Below, in pieces: positions 56,106-64,000 of a DNA stretch of 64,000 nucleotides. This DNA is from Mesotaenium endlicherianum (Eukaryota > Streptophyta > Zygnematophyceae > Zygnematales > Mesotaeniaceae), in NCBI GenBank assembly GCA_009602735.1, contig WELA01011136.1, positions 357,348-421,347 of the forward strand, in the 5' to 3' direction. Made by a program: the position numbers and the translations under genes. Within the stretch, counting starts at the first letter, position 1; the number at the start of each line of letters is the position of its first letter. The notes below the pieces were generated by a model. It was given only the letters and a program-made list of their open reading frames with translations. It did no database searches and was not told where the DNA came from.

Positions 56106-59100
56106 CACTAGCTTTACGGTGGGTCCTTTTTTGGTTCTGGAACCAGAATTTGTCCCATAACTAGGTCATTTTCTACGGGCCCTAACCTTAATTTATTATT
56201 ATCCAAATTACTTGAAAATAGGCTCCCTAGAAGCACTAATACGTGAACCCTACCGGCAAATTAGAGACAGGGCAAACGAACAAGTATCGACGGAGATACT
56301 TCAAATTGCCGGCCAAGAACAGTGCTAAGTTTGGTTCGATATTCACCTTCACTTTTGATCTTTTTCACTTTCTGTTGATTGTCGATTGCAGACTCAAACA
56401 GCCATGGCTGCCATGGCTTCTTCTTCTACAGGCTTTGTAGTAGAGGTAGGCACTAAGATACTCACTCCTAGCAAGATTTGGGGTAAGAGTTGGGCTGCGC
56501 AAGAGTTCGGAGAGCATTATGAAGAGTTCTTTTTGGTAGGAATTCTTGAAGAAGAGGTGCATAAAACAAAGGAAACCAAGTATAAGATTTACTTTAGGTA
56601 CGATGGGGAGTACAAAACATGGGGTCGCAAGCAGATACTACAATATGTGCCCATTGTACCCGAGTTTAGGTGGTTTTGCCCTTATGAGGGAGTAGTGAGG
56701 GTGGAGGCTTCTTCTAACCCAATTTCACAAGAAACTAGCAATAGAGCATTTCAAGTGACACCTGTCACTCCTGTCACTCAAAGCACCCCTGAAGTCACTG
56801 ATACACCACAAGGAGATGCATCTGAGGCTGAGACAGAATCAGACTCGGCCTTAGATCCTGCAGAACCAAGGCGAAAGAGAGGTAGACCTGCAAAACAGAC
56901 TGGACCAGACATGAGTGTGCCCTGCAATAGAGAGGAGAGGAAAAACAGAGTGGTAGTGGCAAGAGAGGGTGCAAAGAAGAGAGCACACAAAGGCTACAGG
57001 AAGAAGAAGAATAGGGTCTCAGATGAAGAAGAATTCAGCAGTGACTCGGAGCTGGAGTCCGAAGGTGAGCCCCTGGTGGCAACTCAAGATGAAGAACAAG
57101 TGCTGGAGCCTGTGACGCCTGTGGAGCCAGCAAACAGAGGAGGAGAAGAGTACAGCTGGAGACCTGCAGAGGAAGGCGAAGTGCCCCCATGGTTGGTTAA
57201 GCCTGTCAGTACTGTGGGCACAGGCCTGGTCAGAGTCAGTACCAGGCTGTTTCATACATTCAGCCCATTTGCTGTGCTTTGTCTCTTGGTTTGTATAGAG
57301 TGGTATGACCAGATGGCTGCTGCAACAAATGAGTATGCTCAAAATGAAGGTGCTAAGAAATGGGTCATTCTTACCACCAGTAAGCTCATTCTGTGGCATG
57401 GGCTATGCATTGCTATGGCACTCAACCCTTTGCCTAGATGTACAATGTATTGGAGAAGTGACAGTTTTGGTCCTGTTCTATTTCCAGCTTTTGGAAAGTA
57501 CATGTCCAGAGATAGGTGGGTCCAGATAAAGTCCTACTTGCACATCATTTCAAATGCTGGTAGAAATGTGTTTCCTACAGCTTCTGGAGAATATAGGCTA
57601 TGGCAGTGTCAGCCATTCATAGACTTGCTCAAGAGTACATTCAAGCAATACTATAATCCAGGTGAGCACTTGACCATAGATGAGCGGCTTATCCCGACTA
57701 GAAACAGACAATGCCGAGTCCGGGTGTATTGCCCAAGAAAGCCTTATAAGTTTGGTATTGAGTTGTTTACTTTGGTTGACAGTATAACATACTATTGCTA
57801 CGATTTTGTAGTATTTGACAAGATCAAGAGACCAGGCAGGAATACTACGGTTGTGTTGGAGATGGTGAGCACTTTGCCCCAGGGGCAGACTTACAGCTTT
57901 GTCCTAGACAGAGGCTTTACTAGCCCTGTACTTGTAAGAGAGTTGTCTAACCTGGGTCATGGAGCTACTAGTACTGTTGTCAATAGAAAGCACTATCCTA
58001 TCAAGAACCTGGTCCTAGACGTACCTGCAGGCGAGAGAGAGGCAGAACAGGGCAGCTTCAAGGCCCTCGTGAGTGATTGGCGAGAACAAGTAGCAGTTGT
58101 CTGGCAGGACAAGAAGCCAGTCTACTTCTTGTCTAACTGTAGAGGCTTGAATGTGGTTGAAGTTGAGAGAAGGCAGAAGGGAGGAGAGACTAGCACTATA
58201 CCTGCTCCTGATATTGTGAAGCACTATAACCAGTACAAAGACGCCGTTGACCAATTTGACAAACTTTGCTTGAGGGACAACTATTCAGTAGAGACAGAGC
58301 AGGTCGCTAGGAAGTGGTGGCACCGCTTGTACTGGGGCCTGTTTGATGGTGCCATTGCAAATGCATACATCTTGTATGAGCTGGCTCACCCTGGTGCTGA
58401 CAGATATTCTTTTATGTTGCGGCTAGTGAAAGAGATGTCGGAGTGGGTACATCCTCGCGACAGGCAGACAAGATCAAGTTCAGCAGGAGCTTCTGGAGAG
58501 CAGAGATGGACTGGCAGGCACTTCCCAAACAAGGTCAACAAAGGAGAGAGAAGGTCTTGTGTAGTGTGCTCTGCTAAGAAGTTTGACAAAGGGGCTGCAG
58601 GCAGGAAGAGTAGATGTCAGTACATGTGTATGCCCTGCAACGTCATCTTGCACCCTAGTTCCTGCTTTGAGATCTACCACACTACCAAGAACATTGACCA
58701 TTTGGATGTAGGAAGGAAGAGGTTGCCTAATGGCTGCCCTAAGAAGTAGTACCATTGGTAACAATGAAGACTCAAAATACATTTTTTTTTGCACACATTA
58801 TGTGCTCTAAACTTCAATTTTAACGACTCGTCCATGGGGCCTAATGTGGTAGAAGTCATTAATTTTGCTTTACATAATTTTACTGCTCTTGTGTAATAGG
58901 ATGGTAGAGTACCTTGTTATGAATGCTCCGAAACTTATTTGAATGCATTCCATCAAGTTTTGGAAATTATATGACCCATTTAGTGAAGCTGCATGGTGTA
59001 TCACTTCGTGAAATTATGGGACCAGGTCCAAAAAGCTGGTGTCAGTTTTGGGCCTAAACTGTTAGCGTATACAAAGTATTGAATGAAATGAAAATCTGTC

Positions 59101-59416
59101 AAGTGCAGTGTGATCACTACATCAGGATGTATGCTAGAAAAAATCAGGACCTTGAAATCTGTTGTACTTCTCCGCATATTGCGCCCATAAGAAATGTACC
59201 TTTTGCGGATCACACGTGTGTTACCTTTCAAGTACAAAAAAGTACAATGAAAAATGCCGCAAAAATCGGAAAATGTACATTGCCAGAATTCTTATTCAAA
59301 GGACATTTCAAATATATATCACTTTCACATACCACATAAGTACTCTATTTATCATTAGCATCCAAAGAAGGGCTGTTATGAGGTTGGTTTTGGTCCCAGT
59401 GGCAGTAAAGCTAGTG
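56106..59416 (+). mobile_element. Complete piggyBac-superfamily DNA transposon
   Basis: 3311 bp, flanked by TTAA (56102-56105 and 59417-59420), the target duplication specific to piggyBac. The inverted ends share CACTAGCTTTAC exactly (56106-56117, and reverse complement ending at 59416), continuing imperfectly to GGTCC/GGACC. It contains one uninterrupted transposase gene. Ends, target site and ORF all look intact. Confidence 0.93.
56404..58749 (+). CDS. PiggyBac-type transposase, intact
   Basis: 781 residues from ATG 56404. An acceptor-like GATTGCAG at 56384-56391 suggests a 5' UTR intron. Residues about 10-90 (VGTKILTPSKIWGKSW... KIYFRYDGEYKTWGRKQI) look like a small beta-rich reader-type domain. 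A disordered acidic and basic stretch (about 110-250) contains RRKRGRPAK, like an AT-hook or nuclear signal. The DDE_Tnp_1_7 core follows, with catalytic Asp at about 426 (HLTIDERLIPTR), 502 (FVLDRGFTS) and 616 (DAVDQFDKL), a spacing like the classical DDD triad. The C-terminal Cys-rich finger (CVVCSAKKF...CQYMCMPCNVILHPSSCF) is the end-binding domain of the family. The enzyme cuts and pastes at TTAA. It is larger than the about 600 residues usual for the family because of the N-terminal extension. Confidence 0.93.
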   Translation: MAAMASSSTGFVVEVGTKILTPSKIWGKSWAAQEFGEHYEEFFLVGILEEEVHKTKETKYKIYFRYDGEYKTWGRKQILQYVPIVPEFRWFCPYEGVVRVEASSNPISQETSNRAFQVTPVTPVTQSTPEVTDTPQGDASEAETESDSALDPAEPRRKRGRPAKQTGPDMSVPCNREERKNRVVVAREGAKKRAHKGYRKKKNRVSDEEEFSSDSELESEGEPLVATQDEEQVLEPVTPVEPANRGGEEYSWRPAEEGEVPPWLVKPVSTVGTGLVRVSTRLFHTFSPFAVLCLLVCIEWYDQMAAATNEYAQNEGAKKWVILTTSKLILWHGLCIAMALNPLPRCTMYWRSDSFGPVLFPAFGKYMSRDRWVQIKSYLHIISNAGRNVFPTASGEYRLWQCQPFIDLLKSTFKQYYNPGEHLTIDERLIPTRNRQCRVRVYCPRKPYKFGIELFTLVDSITYYCYDFVVFDKIKRPGRNTTVVLEMVSTLPQGQTYSFVLDRGFTSPVLVRELSNLGHGATSTVVNRKHYPIKNLVLDVPAGEREAEQGSFKALVSDWREQVAVVWQDKKPVYFLSNCRGLNVVEVERRQKGGETSTIPAPDIVKHYNQYKDAVDQFDKLCLRDNYSVETEQVARKWWHRLYWGLFDGAIANAYILYELAHPGADRYSFMLRLVKEMSEWVHPRDRQTRSSSAGASGEQRWTGRHFPNKVNKGERRSCVVCSAKKFDKGAAGRKSRCQYMCMPCNVILHPSSCFEIYHTTKNIDHLDVGRKRLPNGCPKK

Positions 59417-59420
59417 TTAA

Positions 59421-62400
59421 CGTGAATTGTTATAGAAACAGGCTAAGGTATCTGGCTAGATAAGCTAAAGGGAGCATGGGTGGGACAATCGCGACGACCA
59501 CAGCAATAGTCAACGGAGTCAAGTCGAGGGGGAAATACTTTGAGGTTAGGAGCAAGTCGGACATTCGTTAGGAGTGCACTTCGTCCGACATTGTGACCGC
59601 CGAGGTGGCGAGAACAATGTGCCTAGTATTTCGATTGTTAAGATTCAGGAAGGACAGTAAGACTGACAAAAGAACAGCTCACCGAGTGACTGTTGAAGGA
59701 CGTTATGGCCAGCATGAGGGGTCATAGTGAGCTTATTAGGGCAAAGGCAGAAACCCAGGTAGTAAACAAGTGGGTTGGCCAAAATCGAGTAAGGAAGAGG
59801 AAGGAACATTTTCGACAAGAATTTGGGTTGCTCGCAGAGAGGTGGAAATAAGCTTGTGGATTATGTTGATGATGATCGATATTGGTATGTTTGCTCATTG
59901 TGTGAGTAGGCAGAGCCAACTTCGTGGCTCTGGTTGGATTGCAGCAGACACTTCTCGTCGGGACCTCTACAAAGTAGGTCGAGTAGCGCCGCCATATAGT
60001 TGGTGAATAATTAGAAAGATTGGGACACTTTAACGGGGTTTGCTTTTGAAGTACAAAGTATATACTCGCACAAATGACTATGCACTGAAGTTAGGTGAAA
60101 TCTATGCTTTTTAAGTGGTATATGAGTATGTTGTGCTTTCATACTTGGTAACTTGATTGGAGCGACACGAGAACTATGTGCATATATAGATGTGCCTAGC
60201 TAGGCCAAAGAGGTTTTTTTGAGTGAGTCTGCCCCCACCTTTTAGCTTAGTCCCGTTCTCGTCACACGAAATCAACATAGATTCTCTTGCCCCGGCACTG
60301 CAAGCTTGGTGCGATCCTAAACTCCACTTGAGCTCAAATATTGCCTCCTAGCTGACTATCGGCACGGAACCCACTACCGCCTCCCAGTAAATCGTGCTCG
60401 TGGACCTTGTCGCTTGCTCTTCACTCTTATTTTTTTCTAATATTCTAAATTGCCCACTGTTTACGTAGTCTAGCATTGTATACACGGTGCCAGAGCCGTG
60501 GAGCTATTCATATTACTCCTTGATCCCCACTCGTACAGTTTCGATCGCCTTGTTAGAGTGATGTTTTGGGCTTTCACTCTCTAACATCCTGCCTTGTCAC
60601 CGCCTTACAACACGACTACACTCAATACACTCCAGAGGTCGGCACCGTGCAATAATTTGCTTATCAATGATGGTGACTTTTGATAATTTATAGGATACGC
60701 ATAAAAGACCATCTTTTCACCGGGAAGATCCATATAAAGTCGTTCTAACTTCCCCAATTGTCCTTAACCTTCCTAGAAGCTTCTCATCTATCTTCTTATA
60801 GCTTAGCAATGTGCCACCTACCTCTCAAGTCTGCAAAGAGCTTATGTCAACCAACTAGCATCGTTGAATGACTTCTTGCATTGCAACTTCTCAGTATTAC
60901 CATGTCAAGTCAGTTGAAGCCTTACATAATCTGAACCTTGGAGTACAGTCGTTCAAGAAATCGTACTCACATGCTTAAGCCCGTCGGTTCGTCACGAACG
61001 TTGACGCACATGCGCGGCCGACAGCTTCTTAAACGCGACACCTCGTCTCGTTTTTCGATGAAGCTTTTCTAACTCAGATGGTGGACCACGACTCAGCAGT
61101 TACTGATGGTTACGGAAGCTACGGAACCATTCAGGAATCAGAACAGTTACAATTTACGAAGATATATCTGAACTTACTCGATTACGCCTGCTTACGATGC
61201 GGCCAAAACTACCGCTTGCTACAAGAAAGTAACCGACGCAATTGAAGATTGATTTGGAAAAGCTATGATTGCTGCGGGGCTTCCTCACTGTTCCGGTGCA
61301 GGGCAAACCACTTGGTCTCGATGATTGCTTTTACCGCGGCCTTATTGAAAATAGTTTTCCCGTTCCATCGTGCTGAATTTTGAAGGGAAAACTATTCGAA
61401 GGTTCCATCGTGCACAATCTAGCATGGTGCAAGGGACAATTTTGTAATCGCACTGCGCCCTATATACGTGATAGGTACAATGGTGAATAACCTCTCTCCG
61501 GCTTGAGGAGGAGAGCGGCTCAAAATGTAGAAAATTTGACGTCTAAAAAGTTCCCGCTGATTTTGTACATATTTTGCCGTGCTCTGGACTCTGGAGCACT
61601 GGAGTGGCCGGAGCGGGGCCGGGGCCCGGGCCCGGAAATCATAGGAAGGTCAACGCCGTCCCCCAAATTACAACGACGTCTCGATGACTCGTCATCGCTG
61701 GTCATCGCCCCAAACTTGTCAATCGATCTTCGATCAATCTCGATCGACCTTACTGGATCGAATTAAGATTTACGAATAATTAAATTCACGACTCACGAGT
61801 GGACCACGAGCAACCTACTGGAGTGCACTCAAAAGTCCTCAAGTGCCGTACAATGTGCCCACATGGCACAAAACATCACAGATGCACAGTTGGCCGCCAG
61901 TGCGCACGCGCTGCGGTCCAGCTACAACCATCACTGATCACTGCCCTTCACTGCTATCTTGGGCAAGTTGCAGATCGGAACTTGAACTTCGAATTTTGGA
62001 CACTTTCTGTTCAGCAGCTGGACAGCAATGATGCTTTTGACAATTTCATGATGATTCTTGGACAGATCTCCATGCGCCACCATGCCATTCCCGTCACTTC
62101 CCGTCCTTTCTAAAGAAGTCCAACATGCCAATTGGATGGTTAAGGCCAGTTGAAGCTGGTTGAAGCTTGTTGAAGCTGGTTGAAGCAGTTTCTCCAAGGC
62201 AGGGCGTATATTTTCTGTCGTATCCGTGGACGGGTTGGCGAGCGGTTCCGCCAGTCCACTTCCCAGCTTTTTCCTTCTCATTGATGGATGGGTCATAACC
62301 TTCGCGGCTCAATTTCTTGGACAACCTCAATTCTCACTCCCTCATTTGTTATCGTTGTGAGACAATCATCCGCCACCGCGGTATTAAGTTTCTCCTAGAG

Positions 62401-62478
62401 CATACGCACCCAAAGTGAAAATTTCCGCTACAAGGAGGATCTTCAGTGGGCGACGATAAGTTGAGCTCGGAAGTGCTC
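59421..62478. other. Intergenic stretch before the F-box gene
   Basis: No recognisable gene. Near 59.5-59.9 kb broken + strand frames (for example GKYFEVRSKSDIR) hint at a decayed element but cannot be assigned. A four-copy 10-bp tandem repeat (GTTGAAGCTG type) lies at 62148-62187. The last part should hold the promoter of the F-box gene; no TATA element stands out. Confidence 0.45.
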
Positions 62479-63939
62479 ATGTCGCCTGACATGTTGGGGT
62501 TGAGACAGATGAGCTTGCGGGGGCAAGCGGAAAACCTTTTTGACAGGCTTCCAGTAAGTTTTGATCCCTCATATCACCATTTTATTCCCGGGTTGGTTTG
62601 CACCAGCTATGCATTACCACTCTTTGTGACACGTTCCAGGAGGCTGGACACTCAGTTACAGCAGTTATGGGAGTTCTGGGCTCTTTCCTTCTTCTATTTT
62701 CTTTCTTTCCATCGTCCCATATCCACAATTGTGTTACGGAAAAAATGTCCCACTAACCTCCACTACGATATAGTGTTTAGCTGGCAAGCTGCAAGCTGAT
62801 TCTTTCTTGTATGCATGCTCGCATGTCACGACAATGCCTCACAGTAACAGCATTCTCTCGGCTTGCTCTCCTGCCTTGAGTATTTGTACTATGCTCCACT
62901 AGTCATACTATGTGTTATATAATGTTTTTGGCCAGAAGTAACTATACTATTCCGGTACCATGGTCTCACACTGTTTGACTCGATGTAAGAAGGTTGTTGT
63001 TCATTGTGCTTCGGTTCGAACACCCTCACTCCAGAGTTCAGTCAGCTGCGGAACGGGTCAATGGAGGTCGCTTCTGGGGCTCGCTTATGTGAGAGGCGGC
63101 CACTCCTAACCCCTGGGAGTGGCAAGGATGTCTGCCACGAAGCTACTTGCAGGCAGACCTCCTCTGAGAAAAAACACGAAAACGCCAGAAGTACGGAAAG
63201 TCGAATGGGAGGCTCTGAAATGCACAGGAGCACTGTTCTTGCAGTGACCTTCAAGACGACCCATTCTTGACTAGTATTTGGCTCTGCTTGACTTCGCTTG
63301 ACCCCCCTCCCTCACCCACCCCCCTCCTCCCCCTTCCCTCCTTTCCAAACCCGGACCACAGGCAGACCTAAACGGTCGAGCGTGTGCGGGATGTGAGCGT
63401 ATCAGTAAGCTGCAGATGTGACAGCTGTCCTGGACCATGTAGACCAGAGGGGGCGTGCTGTGTAGCCCGAGCTATTGGGCATGTATTTCCCAGCCAGCCT
63501 TCAGATGCACGTGTTATCACATCGTCTGCTGGCATGCAGACCCGTTGGCCTCTTCCTTCCTTAGTGCAGCCCTGGGGCGGAAGGGCACGAGGGCCTGACA
63601 ACAGTAGGCTCTACTAGCAGGAACAGCTACAATTTAACGTGACACAGGCGCGGGAGGCAGCAGCCGCTTCTGCTTGCTGGCGCGCCCTCCGGCGCGCGCG
63701 CATCCGCAAGTGTAGATATGTGTGCATGGATGCAGACACACCCGTGTGCAGACAGGCGATCCAGTCCCCGCCGTACCATCTCCCTGCCACGTCCTTGCAT
63801 GCTCACTCACTCCTTTCCCCCCCTTCCTTGCTCTTTCCTCTGCTCTCTCTGTGGCGCAGGACGAGGTGGTGCTCCTCATTCTGAAGCGCCTGAGTGCAAA
63901 GGTGACATCCCCGTCAGAGCTGGCAGATGTCGCCCTCAC
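62479..63939 (+). CDS. F-box protein, first two exons, truncated by the window end
   Basis: Exon 1 is 62479-62553 (ATG 62479, 25 codons, donor GTAAGT at 62554). Exon 2 is 63860-63939 (acceptor GTGGCGCAG, donor GTAAGT at 63940). They join in phase 0, giving ENLFDRLP followed by DEVVLLILKRLSAKVTS and PSELADVALT. This is the start of an F-box: Leu-Pro-Asp-Glu, a hydrophobic helix, and the (P)S(D/E)LAxVALxC helix. F-box proteins bring substrates to SCF ubiquitin ligases through SKP1. The substrate-binding part, often leucine-rich repeats in this kind of protein, lies beyond the window. The 1306-bp intron carries unrelated short frames and pyrimidine-rich tracts. Confidence 0.75.
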
Positions 63940-64000
63940 GTAAGTCCTCCCACCTCCCCCCGCTCCCCTCCCACGCCCGCCCGCCCGCCCGCCCGCCCGC

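Noticed and set aside
1-64000. CRISPR arrays, bacterial operons, rRNA or canonical tRNA genes
   Set aside because: None seen. The only tRNA-like signal, in the Element E LTRs, does not fold into a proper acceptor stem.

Overview
The window is nuclear eukaryotic DNA. Three plant-like, intron-containing host genes, all on the + strand, sit at its edges, and roughly 45 kb of nested transposable elements lies between them. GC-rich exons, introns full of TG/CA repeats, a two-domain FEX-type fluoride exporter, chromodomain Ty3/gypsy elements primed by an initiator-Met-type tRNA, and a DNMT3-like methyltransferase inside a retrotransposon together suggest a streptophyte (charophyte) alga such as Chara. 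The organism is inferred, not read from a marker gene.

Host genes: (1) the last two exons of a probable CPBP-family membrane protease (319-1081); (2) a complete six-exon fluoride exporter gene (6111-10746) whose exon phases all close to a 432-codon frame; (3) the first two exons of an F-box protein (62479-63939), cut by the window end.

Transposable elements: Element A (+, about 15.3-31.0 kb) is a decayed Ty3/gypsy-like element. Between its protease and reverse transcriptase it carries a cytosine-5 DNA methyltransferase domain. Element B (-, 18202-27049, target duplication CCGTG) sits inside A and has full-length gag, pol and a third ORF. Element C (-, 31056 to about 44147) is an old gypsy relic that hosts a solo LTR (32424-33653, GCAAG) and Element E (-, 34239-41752, CTTTC). 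Element D (+, 46368-55467, ATTGG) is a second member of the B family in opposite orientation. A complete piggyBac element with an intact transposase lies at 56106-59416, flanked by TTAA. Two short terminal-inverted-repeat candidates lie at 11743-12828 and 45471-45826.

How the parts work together: B and D share a gag/pol layout with a clear -1 frameshift signal (slippery heptamer, 8-nt spacer, 9-bp stem). Between pol and the 3' LTR both carry an approximately 557-residue protein of unknown function, ORF3, in the env position. ORF3 is preceded by splice-acceptor and branch-point signals and bracketed by copies of the polypurine-tract 12-mer. Gag and pol are nearly identical between B and D, while ORF3 is strongly diverged. 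The methyltransferase-bearing Element A and this ORF3 module are the most interesting contents of the window.
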